Both the position numbers and the translations under genes were made by a program. A DNA stretch of 64,000 bases from Arthrobacter crusticola. Lineage in GTDB: Bacteria; Actinomycetota; Actinomycetes; Actinomycetales; Micrococcaceae. Below the pieces are notes generated by a model. It did no database searches. It worked only from the letters and a program-made list of their open reading frames with translations, and was not told the DNA's origin. The DNA is taken from positions 434,001 through 498,000 of the forward strand of contig NZ_SMTK01000001.1 in assembly GCF_004357995.1 (NCBI RefSeq), written 5' to 3'. This document shows positions 8,580-20,318 of this stretch, piece by piece (the stretch's first letter is position 1; every line of letters starts with the position of its first letter).

Positions 8580-9892
8580 TCATCGGGATCCTTGCCGTCA
8601 TGGCGCTGGTTTTCCTGTGCGTGGCGGCGCTCGTGACCGCTGCCGAGGCGGCCTTCACCTACCTGCCGCGGCACGAGGGAGAGGCGCTCGTCCAGGACTC
8701 GCGCAGCTCGGCGCTGCGGGGGATCCTCGCCTCGCCCGCTGCACACATGCACGCGCTGCGTTTCTGGCGGGTCTGGTTTGAAATGGCCGGAGCGGTGGCC
8801 GTGGCCATCCTCTTTCACGATGTGCTGGACAACGTGTGGCTGGCCGGCCTGCTCGCCACCGCGGTGATGGCCGCCGTCGGGTTCGTCCTCGTCGGTGTCT
8901 CGCCGCGCCAGTTCGGGCGCGCCCACGCCACCGCCGTCGTGCAGTTCACCGCCGGTTTCGTGGCCTTCCTCTGCGGTATCCTCGGCCCGGTGCCGCGCTG
9001 GTTCGTGGCCATCGGCAGCCTCGTGACACCCGGCGCCCCCCGCGACGAGGCGGCGTTCTTCACCGAGGAGGAGTTCCGCGAAATGCTCACGCGGGCATCC
9101 GACGCCGAGATGATCGAGGACAGCGAGGCCGAGCTGATCCATTCGGTGTTCGAACTCGGGGACACCAAGGTCCGCTCGGTGATGGTTCCGCGTACCGACA
9201 TGGTCTCCCTGGAGAGCGGCTCGAGCCTCGATGAGGCCCTGTCCCTGTTCCTCCGCTCCGGGTACTCCCGGGTGCCCGTGATCGGGGAGGACTCCGATGA
9301 CATCCGCGGGATCCTCTACCTCAAGGATGTGGTGGCCGAGCTGCACGGCCGGGCCCCGGGGCGGCAGAGCCCCACAGTCGACGGCATCTGCCGGGAGGCG
9401 CGCTACGTCCCCGAGTCCAAACCGGTCGGGGACTTCCTGCAGGAGCTGCAGCGGGAGTCCACCCACGTGGCCATCGTCATCGACGAATACGGTGGAACCG
9501 CCGGGCTGGTGACCCTCGAAGACCTGATCGAGGAGATCGTCGGGGAAATCGTCGATGAGTACGACTCGGAGGTGCCCGAACAGGAGCAGCTTCCGGACGG
9601 GGAATACCGCGTCAGCGCCCGCATGGGCATCGACGACCTGGGCGAGCTTTTCGGCGTCGAACTCGAGGACGAGGAGGTCGACACGGTCGGCGGACTTCTC
9701 GCGAAGACGCTGGGGAAGGTGCCGATTGTCGGCAGTGAGGTCACAATTGAAGGTATCGGCCTGCGGGCCGAGCGGCTTGAAGGCCGGCGGAACAGGGTTT
9801 CACACATCATCGCCTTCGCGCGGGACGAGAACCGCGGCGGGGAATTGCAGATCGACGAACAGGAAACGGCGGAAGAATATGAGCGGCGATAA
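8576..9892 (+). CDS. CNNM/HlyC/CorC family membrane protein (hemolysin-related, CBS domains)
   Basis: A 438-residue membrane protein. N-terminal CNNM (DUF21) domain (about residues 1-170) with several hydrophobic helices and AAEAAFTYL; a linker with [24 protein letters not shown]; a CBS pair (about 195-320) including [14 protein letters not shown] and [18 protein letters not shown]; then a C-terminal CorC_HlyC domain. Family members are implicated in magnesium or cobalt transport; old 'hemolysin' names are misleading. The start is TTG overlapping the ybeY stop, and its 3' end overlaps era by 14 bases, so it lies within the same operon. Confidence 0.9.
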   Translation: MIIGILAVMALVFLCVAALVTAAEAAFTYLPRHEGEALVQDSRSSALRGILASPAAHMHALRFWRVWFEMAGAVAVAILFHDVLDNVWLAGLLATAVMAAVGFVLVGVSPRQFGRAHATAVVQFTAGFVAFLCGILGPVPRWFVAIGSLVTPGAPRDEAAFFTEEEFREMLTRASDAEMIEDSEAELIHSVFELGDTKVRSVMVPRTDMVSLESGSSLDEALSLFLRSGYSRVPVIGEDSDDIRGILYLKDVVAELHGRAPGRQSPTVDGICREARYVPESKPVGDFLQELQRESTHVAIVIDEYGGTAGLVTLEDLIEEIVGEIVDEYDSEVPEQEQLPDGEYRVSARMGIDDLGELFGVELEDEEVDTVGGLLAKTLGKVPIVGSEVTIEGIGLRAERLEGRRNRVSHIIAFARDENRGGELQIDEQETAEEYERR

Positions 9893-10808
9893 GCACCGGG
9901 CGGGATTCGTATCCCTGGTGGGACGGCCGAACGCCGGAAAATCAACGCTGACCAACGCGCTGGTGGGGCAGAAGGTCGCGATCACCTCGGCCAAGCCGCA
10001 GACCACCCGTCACACCATCCGCGGGATCGTCACGCGGAAAGACTCGCAGATCGTCCTCGTCGACACTCCCGGCCTGCACCGTCCGCGGACCCTGCTCGGC
10101 CAGCGGCTCAACGACCTGGTGGCGGACACCCTCGCCGAGGTTGACGCCGTCGGCTTCTGCATTCCCGCCAATGAGAAGATCGGGCCCGGCGACCGGTTCA
10201 TCGCCCAGCAGCTCGCCCGGCTCAACCGCAAGCCCCTCATCGCTGTCGTCACCAAGACGGACCTCGTCGACCGCGCAGCGCTCACCGAGCAGCTCCTGGC
10301 GGTGGCGGCCCTTGGCACCGAGGTCGTGGGCCCCGAGGGCTGGGCCGACGTCGTCCCGGTGTCGGCCGCCGACGGGTACCAGGTCGACACCGTGGCCGAC
10401 GTTTTCAGCGAGCACATGCCCGAGTCGCCCGTGCTGTATCCGGGCGGGGAGCTGACCGACGAGCCGGAGGCGGTGATGATCGCCGAGCTGGTCCGGGAGG
10501 CCGCGCTCGAGGGGGTGCGGGACGAACTGCCCCACTCGCTGGCCGTCGTCGTCGAGGAGATGATCCCCCGGGAGGGCCGCAGCGAGGACAACCCGCTGCT
10601 GGACATCCACGTCAACCTCTATGTCGAGCGCCCCTCCCAGAAGGCGATCATCATCGGCAAGGGCGGCGCCCGGCTCCGGGAGGTCGGCACGAACGCCCGG
10701 CGCGGCATTGAGGCGCTGCTCGGCACGCGGGTCTACCTCGACCTGCACGTCAAGATCGCCAAGGACTGGCAGCGGGACCCGAAGCAGTTGGTCCGGCTCG
10801 GATTCTGA
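9879..10808 (+). CDS. era: GTPase Era (30S subunit assembly)
   Basis: A 309-residue GTPase that binds the 3' end of 16S rRNA during 30S maturation. G1 is GRPNAGKST (about residues 15-23), G3 VDTPGLHRP, G4 VTKTD; the C-terminal KH domain contains IIIGKGGARLREVG. ATG 9879 is chosen because GGCGG precedes it and the protein then begins a few residues before FVSLVGRPNAGKS; a longer in-frame extension overlaps the upstream gene and is not conserved in character. Synteny with ybeY and recO supports the call. Confidence 0.96.
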   Translation: MSGDKHRAGFVSLVGRPNAGKSTLTNALVGQKVAITSAKPQTTRHTIRGIVTRKDSQIVLVDTPGLHRPRTLLGQRLNDLVADTLAEVDAVGFCIPANEKIGPGDRFIAQQLARLNRKPLIAVVTKTDLVDRAALTEQLLAVAALGTEVVGPEGWADVVPVSAADGYQVDTVADVFSEHMPESPVLYPGGELTDEPEAVMIAELVREAALEGVRDELPHSLAVVVEEMIPREGRSEDNPLLDIHVNLYVERPSQKAIIIGKGGARLREVGTNARRGIEALLGTRVYLDLHVKIAKDWQRDPKQLVRLGF

Positions 10809-10836
10809 CCGGGCACGTCCCGGCCTAATCTCTCGT

Positions 10837-10853
10837 TGGTCCTGAAAGGACCA
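10837..10853. terminator. Weak hairpin downstream of era
   Basis: Seven-base arms TGGTCCT and AGGACCA with a three-base loop, 28 bp after the era stop. There is no T-run, so it is only a possible terminator or attenuator between era and the LCP gene. Confidence 0.3.
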
Positions 10854-10906
10854 CTGGTGGCGCACGGCGCCGCCCGTACTATTCTGAGCCCAAGGAGGCT
10901 GTATCC

Positions 10907-12445
10907 GTGAGTGAACAAAGCGGCTCGTCGGCGCCGGGTCCTGCCGGTCCGCCACCCGGCCGGCACCTGCGCCGGTCCACGGGCCGGCGGGCCCTGCAGG
11001 CGGCGGCCTTCTCACTTTCCGCGATGCTCCTTGCGGCGGCGGCCTTCGCCGCGGTCCAGGTCTTCCGCCTGCAGTCCAACGTGGAGACGCAGCCGTTGAA
11101 CCTCGGCGCCGATCAGGAGGAGAAACTGCCCGTCGACCTGAGCACCGACCCCGTGCAGATCCTCGTCCTAGGCAGCGACACCCGCACCGGGAACAGCGGC
11201 GAGTTCATCGGGGGAGAGGACCTCTCCTCCGGCAGCGGCAATTCGGACGTGATGCTGCTGGTGAACCTCTCAGCCGACCGCTCGAGCGTCTCGGTGGTCA
11301 GCCTCCCTCGGGACCTCCTGGTTCCCCTGCCCAGCTGCGAGGACCCCGAGACCGGTGAACCGTCCCCGGCCATGGATCTGGGCCAGCTGAACTCCGCCCT
11401 GGAGTCCGGCGGGCCCGGCTGCACCGTCGCGGCGGTCAATGAGCTCACCGGGCTCAGCGTCGACCACTTCATGAACGCCGACTTCAATGCCGTGAAGGAG
11501 CTGTCCAAGGCCGTCGGCGGCGTCGAGGTCTGCGTCACGGAGCCCGTCGAGGACGAATACTCCGGGCTGAGCCTGCCCGCCGGCACCAGCGAGGTGGAGG
11601 GCGACCAGGCCCTGGCGTTCCTGCGGACCCGCCACGGCTTCGGCGACGGCGGGGACGAGGGCCGCATCCGCGCCCAGCAGTCATTCATGGCCTCCCTGGC
11701 CCGGAAAGTCCAGGAAGAGGGAACCCTGACCAACCTGCCCCGGCTCTACTCGATCGCCGAAACCCTCACGAAGAACCTCACCGTCGACGAGGGTCTGTCC
11801 CAGGTCACCGAAATCCTCAAACTGGCCGACCGCGTGAAGAACGTGGACCTGGCCGACATCGCCTTCGTGACCGTTCCCACGATCCCGTGGGATCAGGACC
11901 CGAACCGGCTGGTCCTGGATCCCGAACCCGCCGAGGAGCTGTTCGCGGCCCTGCGCGAGGACCGCAGCCTCACCGGCCCGGAACCCACGGCCTCAGCCTC
12001 ACCGGAGGCCGGGACCGCCCCCGCCGCCCCGCCGGCGTCACCGGCCGCCCCCGAGGCCCCGGCGTCGCCGGAGGCTCCGGCGTTCGACCCGGCCTCGGTG
12101 CCCCTGCTGGTGGTCAACGGCACCGACAATCCGGACCGGGCCGCGGAACTGCAGCAGATCCTCCGCGGCGAGGGCTACACGCTGGCCAATACGCTGCAGT
12201 CGACCGAAATCCCCTCCACCCAGGTGCTCTACGGGCCGGGGTACGAAGCGGCGGCGGCGGAACTCGGGACCCGGTTCGGCATCGCCGACGTCCAGCTGGT
12301 GCCCAGCGCCGCGGTCACCGGCATCGAACTGTCGGTCGGCGCCGACTTCGCCTCAGGGTCGAAGGTCGCCTCGGCGGGCCTCGACAACGGACTGAAGGGC
12401 CAGACGGCGGAGCAGGCCACCTGCCAGGCGGCCTCCGGCCTGTAA
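10907..12445 (+). CDS. LytR-CpsA-Psr family protein (cell-wall glycopolymer ligase)
   Basis: A 512-residue membrane-anchored protein. A short cytoplasmic tail is followed by one membrane helix (about residues 28-50), then the extracytoplasmic LCP domain (about 75-260) with VLGSDTR, DVMLLVNLSADRSSVSVVSLPRDLLV, and the Arg-rich RTRHGFGDGGDEGRIRAQQ. A Pro/Ala/Glu low-complexity linker (about 355-395) leads to a C-terminal LytR_C domain starting VPLLVVNGT. LCP enzymes attach teichoic acid- or arabinogalactan-like polymers to peptidoglycan. The start is GTG with AAGGAGG nine bases upstream. Confidence 0.92.
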   Translation: MSEQSGSSAPGPAGPPPGRHLRRSTGRRALQAAAFSLSAMLLAAAAFAAVQVFRLQSNVETQPLNLGADQEEKLPVDLSTDPVQILVLGSDTRTGNSGEFIGGEDLSSGSGNSDVMLLVNLSADRSSVSVVSLPRDLLVPLPSCEDPETGEPSPAMDLGQLNSALESGGPGCTVAAVNELTGLSVDHFMNADFNAVKELSKAVGGVEVCVTEPVEDEYSGLSLPAGTSEVEGDQALAFLRTRHGFGDGGDEGRIRAQQSFMASLARKVQEEGTLTNLPRLYSIAETLTKNLTVDEGLSQVTEILKLADRVKNVDLADIAFVTVPTIPWDQDPNRLVLDPEPAEELFAALREDRSLTGPEPTASASPEAGTAPAAPPASPAAPEAPASPEAPAFDPASVPLLVVNGTDNPDRAAELQQILRGEGYTLANTLQSTEIPSTQVLYGPGYEAAAAELGTRFGIADVQLVPSAAVTGIELSVGADFASGSKVASAGLDNGLKGQTAEQATCQAASGL

Positions 12446-12462
12446 GTACGCGAGAACGCCCG

Positions 12463-12499
12463 GTGCGCGGCACCGGCCCCCGGGGCCGGTGCCGCGCAC
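12463..12499. terminator. Strong bidirectional terminator hairpin
   Basis: A perfect 18-bp inverted repeat (arms beginning GTGCGCGGCACC and ending GGTGCCGCGCAC) separated by a single base, so the real loop is about five bases. It lies between the convergent LCP and M13 peptidase genes. Confidence 0.75.
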
Positions 12500-12501
12500 T
12501 G

Positions 12502-14451
12502 TCACCAGATGCGTACCCGCTCCTCCGGCTCGAGCCACAGCCCGTCCCCGGGCCGGACCGAGAACGCGTCGTGGAACTCATCGAGGTTGCGCACCACCTG
12601 GTTGCAGCGGAACTCGTTGGGGGAGTGCGGGTCGACGGTGATACGACGGGCCGCCTCCTCCGGGCGGATCTTCTGGCGCCAGCACCGTGCCCATGAGGCG
12701 AAGAACCGCTGGGTCCCGGTCTGCCCGTCGATCACCGGGGCGTCCTGTCCGCCGAGGCTCAACCGGTAGGCGGTGTAGCTGATGCCCAGGCCGCCGAGGT
12801 CGCCGATGTTCTCGCCGAGTGTCAGCTCCCCGTTGACGTTGAGGTCCGGTGCCTCGGTGGGGGACAGCGCCGCGTACTGGTCCACGAGCCGCGAGGTGAG
12901 GGCGTCGAACGCGGTCCGGTCGGCGTCGGACCACCAGTTCTCCAGGGCCCCCCGGCCGTCGAACTGGGAGCCCTTGTCGTCGAAGCCGTGGCCGATCTCG
13001 TGGCCGATCACGGCCCCGATCGCCCCGTAGTTGTCGGCGGGGTCGGCGTCGAGGTCGAAGAACGGCGGCTGCAGGATCGCCGCGGGAAACACGATCTCGT
13101 TCATCGTCGGCATGTAGTAGGCGTTGACCGTCTGCGGGGTCATCAGCCAGGCTCCACGGTCGATCGGACCGCCCAGCCGGTTCAGCTGGCGGACGTGTTC
13201 GAACTCGTAGGCCCGGCACACATTGCCGTAGAGGTCCCCGGCCTCGATCACGAGCGGACCGTAGTCGATCCATTCGTCCGGGTAGCCGATCTTGGTGGTG
13301 AACAGTGAGAGCTTTTCCTGGGCCCGGGCGCGGGTCTCATCGGTCATCCACTCCAGTGAGTCGATGCTGAGTTCGTAGGCCTTGATCAGGTTCCCGACGA
13401 GCTCAAGCATCTTCTCCTTGGCGTTCCCGGGGAAGTGGCGTTGAACGTACTCTTGGCCGACCGCTTCGCCCAGTGCCCCCTCGACCAGGGACACCGCGCG
13501 CTTCCACCGGTCCTTCAGCTGCGGGGTGCCCCCAAGGTGGGTGCCGTAGAAGGCGAAGACGGCATTGACGAAGCGCTCGTCGAGGTAGTCCGACGCGTGC
13601 AGCAGCACCCGTGTCGTCAGCCAGTCCTTCCAGGTTGACAGCGGGACCTCGGCGAGGGCGGTCTCAACCGCTGCAAGGTAGGCTGGCTGGGAGACCACCA
13701 GCTCCGCGGCCAGGGCCGGATCGCCGGTCACCGTATCGAGCCACGGCCCGGTGAAGGGAGCCAGCTCGGCCGCCCCGGCCAGGGTGGAGAGGTTGTAGGT
13801 CTTCTGCGGGTCGCGCCGGTCCACGGTGCTCATCGACGCGGCCGCGAGGCGGGTCTCAAGGGTGAAGACGCCTGCCGCAGCGGCACCCGGGTCGGCGGTG
13901 CCGGCCAGGCCGAGCAGCGTCTCCAGGAGCTCCGTGTACTTCGTCCGCGATTCGGCGAAGCGCTCCTCGCGGTAATACGACTCATCGGGCATGCCAAGTG
14001 CCGACTGGTAGAGGTGCAGTAGGTAGCGTTCCGGGTTTCCGGCGTCGTTGCTCACGTAGGGCGCGGCCAGGCCCTGCACGCCGCTGCGCGTCAGCTCGGC
14101 CGAGAGGCGCACGAAACCGCCGATGTCGGTCACGGCCTCGATCCGGGCGAGCCGCTCCTGCACCGGGGTGATGCCCAGGGCCTCGACCCGGTCGGTGTCC
14201 ATGAAGTCGGCGTACAGGGTGCCGATCTTCACCAGCGGGCCGTCAGCGTCGGAGGCGGAGGCCGCGGATTCGACAATCCCGCGCACCGCGAGCTCGGCGG
14301 CGTCGGCCAGCTGGGTGAAGACCGCCTCCCGCGAGCGGTCTGCGGGTATCTCCGTGTTCCTCAGCCACTCGCTGTTGACGAACCGGAACAGGTCGTCCTG
14401 TGCGCGGACGGGGTCCTTTGCGGCGTGTTCTTCGCTGCCGGCGGGCATCAT
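12502..14451 (-). CDS. M13 family zinc metallopeptidase (neprilysin/PepO-like)
   Basis: A 649-residue peptidase with no signal peptide, as usual for bacterial PepO-type enzymes. The N-terminal M13 domain spans about residues 15-400; the catalytic domain carries the zinc motif HEIGHGFDDKGSQFDG (HExxH near residue 485), the third ligand Glu in GENIGDLGG (near 543), the NAYYMP substrate-binding motif, and a C-terminal aromatic residue (final Trp). RCNQVVRNLDEFHDAF near the end is typical. It probably degrades oligopeptides in the cytoplasm. It is divergent from the leuA leader. Confidence 0.93.
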   Translation of the reverse strand: MMPAGSEEHAAKDPVRAQDDLFRFVNSEWLRNTEIPADRSREAVFTQLADAAELAVRGIVESAASASDADGPLVKIGTLYADFMDTDRVEALGITPVQERLARIEAVTDIGGFVRLSAELTRSGVQGLAAPYVSNDAGNPERYLLHLYQSALGMPDESYYREERFAESRTKYTELLETLLGLAGTADPGAAAAGVFTLETRLAAASMSTVDRRDPQKTYNLSTLAGAAELAPFTGPWLDTVTGDPALAAELVVSQPAYLAAVETALAEVPLSTWKDWLTTRVLLHASDYLDERFVNAVFAFYGTHLGGTPQLKDRWKRAVSLVEGALGEAVGQEYVQRHFPGNAKEKMLELVGNLIKAYELSIDSLEWMTDETRARAQEKLSLFTTKIGYPDEWIDYGPLVIEAGDLYGNVCRAYEFEHVRQLNRLGGPIDRGAWLMTPQTVNAYYMPTMNEIVFPAAILQPPFFDLDADPADNYGAIGAVIGHEIGHGFDDKGSQFDGRGALENWWSDADRTAFDALTSRLVDQYAALSPTEAPDLNVNGELTLGENIGDLGGLGISYTAYRLSLGGQDAPVIDGQTGTQRFFASWARCWRQKIRPEEAARRITVDPHSPNEFRCNQVVRNLDEFHDAFSVRPGDGLWLEPEERVRIW

Positions 14452-14550
14452 CGCTACTCCCTCTTCTGAATGTCAGGCGGTGCGGCACCTCCGGGGCGGC
14501 GGGCCGGCCATACGGCGGCGGAGCCGTTCCCCGGAGGCGCCGGACGCCCC

Positions 14551-14586
14551 TTAAAGCCATCCTATGCGCCGTGCTATCGTGAGATT
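14551..14586 (+). promoter_or_regulatory. Promoter of the leuA leader transcript, giving a leaderless leader ORF
   Basis: TTAAAG (14551-14556) and TATCGT (14575-14580) are spaced by 18 bases. The GTG of the leader peptide begins six bases after the -10 element, so transcription probably starts at or next to that codon. Confidence 0.6.
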
Positions 14587-14634
14587 GTGCGCGCAAAGAC
14601 GACTCTTCTTATGTGCCGCGGCGAGGCCTCCTAG
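14587..14634 (+). CDS. leuA leader peptide (15 codons, tandem Leu codons)
   Basis: A short frame GTG...TAG encoding (M)RAKTTLLMCRGEAS. It has two adjacent CTT Leu codons, unusual in this GC-rich genome, at positions 7-8. The last codons (bases 14616-14626) can pair over 11 bp with 14657-14667. The position, 90 bp upstream of leuA, and the Leu codons indicate a ribosome-mediated attenuator sensing Leu-tRNA. There is no ribosome-binding site; a -10 box six bases upstream suggests leaderless translation. Confidence 0.75.
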   Translation: MRAKTTLLMCRGEAS

Positions 14635-14667
14635 GACTTTCGAGCTACAGGCCAACCCTCGCTGCGG
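14616..14667 (+). promoter_or_regulatory. Attenuator stem in the leuA leader
   Basis: CCGCGGCGAGG (14616-14626, within the leader ORF) pairs with CCTCGCTGCGG (14657-14667) over 11 bp with a single G-U pair. Stalling at the Leu codons (14605-14610) would place a ribosome over or beside the 5' arm and prevent this stem. A regulatory 'LEU element' has been predicted upstream of leuA in Actinobacteria; this looks like an instance. Confidence 0.7.
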
Positions 14668-14697
14668 TGTCTGTGTTGCCCGGCCGCCAGCCTCTAA

Positions 14698-16464
<1,767 letters not shown>

Positions 16465-16499
16465 GGCCCTTCCTCCCCGGTTGGTGGGAGACTTGGAGT

Positions 16500-17249
16500 A
16501 TGTCCAAAATGTCAGCGTCCCGTACCTACCGCGCCGAAGGCGTGGTACTGCGGACCTACAAGCTGGGGGAGGCGGACCGCATCATCGTGCTGCTCACCCG
16601 GGAGCACGGGCAGGTGCGGGCCGTCGCCAAGGGCGTGCGGCGCACCAGCAGCAAGTTCGGCTCCCGGCTTGAGCCGTTCATGGCGGTGGACCTGCAGCTG
16701 GCCTCCGGGCGGAACCTCGATGTGATCACGCAGGCGCAGACCAAGGGCGCCTACGGGCACGGCATCGCGGCCGACTACGGGCGCTACACGGCGGCGGCCG
16801 CCATTGCCGAGACGGCCGAGCGCCTCACCGACACCGACGGGGAGGCCGCCAGCGCCCAGTACGGTCTGGTCGCCGGGGCGTTTTCCGCGCTCAGCCGCGG
16901 GCTGCACCCTTCGGAGCTGATCCTCGATTCCTACCTGCTGCGCGCCCTGGCCACAGCGGGCTGGGCGCCGAGCTTCACCGACTGCGCCAGGTGCGGAGAA
17001 CCCGGCCCGCATTCGGCGTTTTCGGCGCCGCTCGGCGGGGCCGTATGCTCCGCCTGCAGGCCGCCCGGGTCGGCGTCGCCGGCGCCCGGCACCATGGAGC
17101 TGCTGGCAGCCCTGCTGTCGGGGGACTGGACCTCCGCCGATGCCTCCGAGAACCCCGCCCGCCGTGAGGCGGCCGGGCTCGTGGCGGTGTATCTTCAATG
17201 GCACCTTGAGCGGGCCGTGAAATCCCTTCGACATGTGGAGCGTGTGTGA
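16500..17249 (+). CDS. recO: DNA repair protein RecO
   Basis: A 249-residue recombination mediator that anneals ssDNA and helps RecR load RecA. An OB fold at the N-terminus ([22 protein letters not shown], split here by position 10-30) is followed by an alpha-helical domain with a zinc ribbon (CARCGEPG and CSACRPPG, about residues 165-195). ATG 16500 has GGTGGGAG nine bases upstream; ATG 16509 is an alternative start with GGAG ten bases upstream. The stop overlaps the uppS GTG (GTGA). Confidence 0.94.
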   Translation: MSKMSASRTYRAEGVVLRTYKLGEADRIIVLLTREHGQVRAVAKGVRRTSSKFGSRLEPFMAVDLQLASGRNLDVITQAQTKGAYGHGIAADYGRYTAAAAIAETAERLTDTDGEAASAQYGLVAGAFSALSRGLHPSELILDSYLLRALATAGWAPSFTDCARCGEPGPHSAFSAPLGGAVCSACRPPGSASPAPGTMELLAALLSGDWTSADASENPARREAAGLVAVYLQWHLERAVKSLRHVERV

Positions 17250-18055
17250 CCCCGAACCGAACCCCTTCCCCCTCGCCGACGGCGCCCTGGCCGCACCCGA
17301 GCGGGGCGCGACCCCCGCGCCTGCCCGCCGAGCTGGTGCCGCGGCATGTCGCCATCGTGATGGACGGGAACGGACGCTGGGCCAACGAGCGCGGCCTGCC
17401 CCGCACCGAAGGGCACCGGGCGGGGGAGGCCGCGCTGCTCGACGTCATGGCCGGGGCCATCGAGATCGGTGTCCAGCACGTGTCGGTGTACGCCTTTTCC
17501 ACCGAGAACTGGAAGCGCTCCCCGGAGGAGGTGCGCTTCCTGATGGGCTTCAGCAAGGACGTGCTGCGCCGGCAGCGCGACCAGCTCAACGAATGGGGTG
17601 TGCGGATCCGGTGGGCCGGACGGCGACCGCGCCTGTGGCGCTCGGTGATCGCCGAGCTCGAAGAGGCCGAGGAGCAGACCCGGGACAACTCGACGTGCAC
17701 GCTCACCATGTGCGTCAACTACGGCGGCCGGGCGGAGATCGCCGACGCGGCGCGGGCCATCGCCGAGGAGGTCGCCGCGGGAAACCTCCGGGCGTCCTCG
17801 GTGAACGAGAAGACCATCCAGCGCTTCCTTGACGAACCCGACCTTCCCGACGTCGACCTCTTCCTGCGCACCTCCGGCGAGCAGCGGCTCTCGAACTTCA
17901 TGCTGTGGCAGTCCGCCTACGCCGAAATGGTTTTCATGAACACACTGTGGCCGGACGTGGACCGGCGGACCCTGTGGCGGGCGATCGAGGAGTATGCCTC
18001 CCGCGACCGCCGCTACGGAGGCGCCGTCGACGCCGCCGCGGGCATGCCCGCCTGA
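17246..18055 (+). CDS. uppS: Isoprenyl (polyprenyl) diphosphate synthase, cis type
   Basis: A 269-residue cis-prenyltransferase making the C50/C55 lipid carrier for cell-wall synthesis. The conserved motif [18 protein letters not shown] carries the catalytic Asp; [26 protein letters not shown], and the C-terminal [18 protein letters not shown] and ELxF-like [12 protein letters not shown] are all present. The N-terminus has a 30-residue Pro/Ser-rich extension. The start GTG overlaps the recO stop, and recO-uppS adjacency is standard in actinobacteria. Confidence 0.95.
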   Translation: MTPNRTPSPSPTAPWPHPSGARPPRLPAELVPRHVAIVMDGNGRWANERGLPRTEGHRAGEAALLDVMAGAIEIGVQHVSVYAFSTENWKRSPEEVRFLMGFSKDVLRRQRDQLNEWGVRIRWAGRRPRLWRSVIAELEEAEEQTRDNSTCTLTMCVNYGGRAEIADAARAIAEEVAAGNLRASSVNEKTIQRFLDEPDLPDVDLFLRTSGEQRLSNFMLWQSAYAEMVFMNTLWPDVDRRTLWRAIEEYASRDRRYGGAVDAAAGMPA

Positions 18056-18107
18056 CCCCGCCTGGCCCCGCCTGCCTCCGGCCAGCACGCCTTACCCCGC
18101 CCGGCCC

Positions 18108-19169
18108 TCACCGCCGCGTGGCCGGGCCACCGCACCGCAGCCAGCGGTCGAGTTCGGCATAGACCTCCGCGCGCACCTCCGGGCGGGACAGCAGGACGTC
18201 GTGGAGCGCGCCGTCGAACCGTGAAAGAGAGACCCGGCGGCCCAGGCCGGTGGCCCGGCGGACCATCACCGACACGTCGAGGATGCTGTCCGCTTCAAGC
18301 ATTGCCGCACTCCAGGTGGGGCTGACCGCCGAGCGGGCCGAGGCAAGCACAAGTACCGGCGCCTCTAGGGACAGGCCCCGGGCGACCGCCGCGTGTCCGG
18401 AAAGCACCGCGGTGAGCCACCCGGCCCGGATCGGGAAGCCGAACTCCGGGCGCCACCGCCGGTCCAGGTTCCACTCGCCGTCGGCCTCAGCGCTGATGCT
18501 CCGCCAGTAGTAACCGAACTCGGGCAGGCGCAGGCGCGCTTTGGGGCGGAACCTCACGAGCGGTTCGAGCAGGCCCTGGGTGGTGTTGCGGAACAGCGCG
18601 CTGCCCTGGGTGTCGAGCCAGGGGCTGTTGAGGATCAGGGAGGCGACCCGGCCGGGATGCCGGTCCGCCCACAACACCGCCGTGAGGGCACCGGTCGAGT
18701 GCGCCATCAGGTTCAGCTCCACCGCCGCGCCGGGCCCGTGGCGCGCCTGGATCTCCTCCTGCACTGCAGCAAGGGCCGCGTCGAGATCCGAGTCGTACTC
18801 CCGGAGGTCGCGCACGTACCCCGGCGTCTGCCACTCCCGCAGGCTCCTGCCGTACTTGCGCAGGTCCAGGGCGAAGAATTCGATACCCCGCTCCGCGCAG
18901 AACTCGGCCAGTTCGGTATGGAAGAAGTAGTCGCTCCACCCGTGAAGGTAAAGCAGGGCCGGAATTCGCCGCGGCTCCGCGGGCCGACCGGAGGCCCGGG
19001 CCAGCGCCGCCCCGAGGGCCCGGCGGAGGCGGACCACGGGCCGGCGTTCGGGCGCACCGCGGTAGGCGACAAGGGTCGCGCAGCAGGGCCCCTCTTCGTC
19101 CGGCTCAAGGTCGAGCGTAAGCCTGCTGTAGGCCGGGCCGAGGTGGTCGGGCTCCCACGTTCTCTCCAT
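18108..19169 (-). CDS. Alpha/beta hydrolase (serine aminopeptidase S33-like)
   Basis: A 353-residue cytoplasmic hydrolase with the fold's key points: LLYLHGWSDYFFHTELAEF (oxyanion region), ALDLRKYGRSLR, nucleophile elbow MAHSTGAL (A-x-S-x-G in place of G-x-S-x-G), an acid in the LVLASA strand region, and the catalytic His in DGALHDVLLS near the C-terminus. It is similar to lysophospholipase-like proteins of actinobacteria; the substrate is unknown. It is divergent from pyrD with only 69 bp between starts. Confidence 0.85.
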   Translation of the reverse strand: MERTWEPDHLGPAYSRLTLDLEPDEEGPCCATLVAYRGAPERRPVVRLRRALGAALARASGRPAEPRRIPALLYLHGWSDYFFHTELAEFCAERGIEFFALDLRKYGRSLREWQTPGYVRDLREYDSDLDAALAAVQEEIQARHGPGAAVELNLMAHSTGALTAVLWADRHPGRVASLILNSPWLDTQGSALFRNTTQGLLEPLVRFRPKARLRLPEFGYYWRSISAEADGEWNLDRRWRPEFGFPIRAGWLTAVLSGHAAVARGLSLEAPVLVLASARSAVSPTWSAAMLEADSILDVSVMVRRATGLGRRVSLSRFDGALHDVLLSRPEVRAEVYAELDRWLRCGGPATRR

Positions 19170-19238
19170 TGCCCCCGGTTCTTCCGAAAAGTCCCGCCCG
19201 AGTTGTTCGGGCGGCTGTCCTCATGGGAACTTTAGAGC

Positions 19239-20318
19239 ATGCAGATCTATCCGGCCTTCTTCCGCCTCGCCTTCTCCCGCATGGACGCGGAGCGCGCGCA
19301 CCGGATCGGCTTCGGGCTGATCCGGCTGGCGGACCGGACGCCGGCCGGCTGGCTGGTGCGGCGCTACTGCAGCCCGCACGCCGACCTGCAGACCACCGCC
19401 TTCGGCGTCGTGTTCCCCTCACCCTTCGGCCTGGCCGCCGGCTTCGACAAGGGCGGCCACGGCATTTCGGCGCTGACGGCCCTCGGTTTCGGGCACATCG
19501 AGGTCGGAACCGTCACCGGCAGGGCCCAGCCCGGCAATCCGAAACCGCGCCTGTTCCGCCTCGAGGCCGACCGCGCGGTCATCAACCGGATGGGCTTCAA
19601 CAACGACGGCGCGGCGGCCGTGGCCCCCCGGCTCGCCGCGGCACGGACCCGGCTCGAGCGCACCTACCGCTCGAACCGCCCCATCATCGGTGTGAACATC
19701 GGCAAGACCAAGGCCGTCGACCTCGCCGACGCCGTCGGCGACTTCCTGCTCAGCACCGAGGCGGTGGCGCCGGCCGCGGACTACCTCGTCGTCAACGTCA
19801 GTTCGCCCAACACCCCCGGCCTGCGGCTGCTGCAGAACGTCGAATCGCTGCGCCCGCTCCTGAACGCGGTGCGTGCCAGGGCCGACGAGGCGGCGGGCCG
19901 GCATGTACCCCTGCTCGTGAAGATCGCACCGGACCTGATGGACTCCGACATCGACGACATCGCCGCCCTGGCCCTCGATTTGAAGCTCGACGGGATCGTG
20001 GCCACCAACACGACCATCACCCGCAGCGGACTCACCACCGATGACGCCACCGTGATGTCCAAGGGTGTCGGCGGGCTGAGCGGAGCGCCCCTGAAGCAGC
20101 GCTCCCTCGAGGTGCTCAAGCGCCTCCGTGCCGCCGCCGGGGAGGACCTCGCCATCGTGTCGGTCGGCGGGGTGGAGACCGCCGGGGATGTCCTTGAACG
20201 GCTCGACGCCGGCGCCACCCTGGTCCAGGGCTACACCGCGTTTCTCTACGAGGGCCCGCTGTGGGCGGCGCGGATCAACCGCGGGCTCGCCCGGGCCTTC
20301 CGCGGCCGCCGGGACTAA
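19239..20318 (+). CDS. pyrD: Dihydroorotate dehydrogenase (quinone), class 2
   Basis: A 359-residue FMN enzyme of pyrimidine synthesis that passes electrons to menaquinone at the membrane. The N-terminal amphipathic helix (IYPAFFRLAFSRMDAERAH) is the class 2 membrane-binding extension. The barrel contains NRMGFNNDG, VNVSSPNTPGLR with the catalytic Ser, LVKIAPDL, VATNTT and the FMN phosphate-binding VSVGGVETAGDV. Length is typical of class 2. It stands alone and is followed by a strong hairpin. Confidence 0.96.
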   Translation: MQIYPAFFRLAFSRMDAERAHRIGFGLIRLADRTPAGWLVRRYCSPHADLQTTAFGVVFPSPFGLAAGFDKGGHGISALTALGFGHIEVGTVTGRAQPGNPKPRLFRLEADRAVINRMGFNNDGAAAVAPRLAAARTRLERTYRSNRPIIGVNIGKTKAVDLADAVGDFLLSTEAVAPAADYLVVNVSSPNTPGLRLLQNVESLRPLLNAVRARADEAAGRHVPLLVKIAPDLMDSDIDDIAALALDLKLDGIVATNTTITRSGLTTDDATVMSKGVGGLSGAPLKQRSLEVLKRLRAAAGEDLAIVSVGGVETAGDVLERLDAGATLVQGYTAFLYEGPLWAARINRGLARAFRGRRD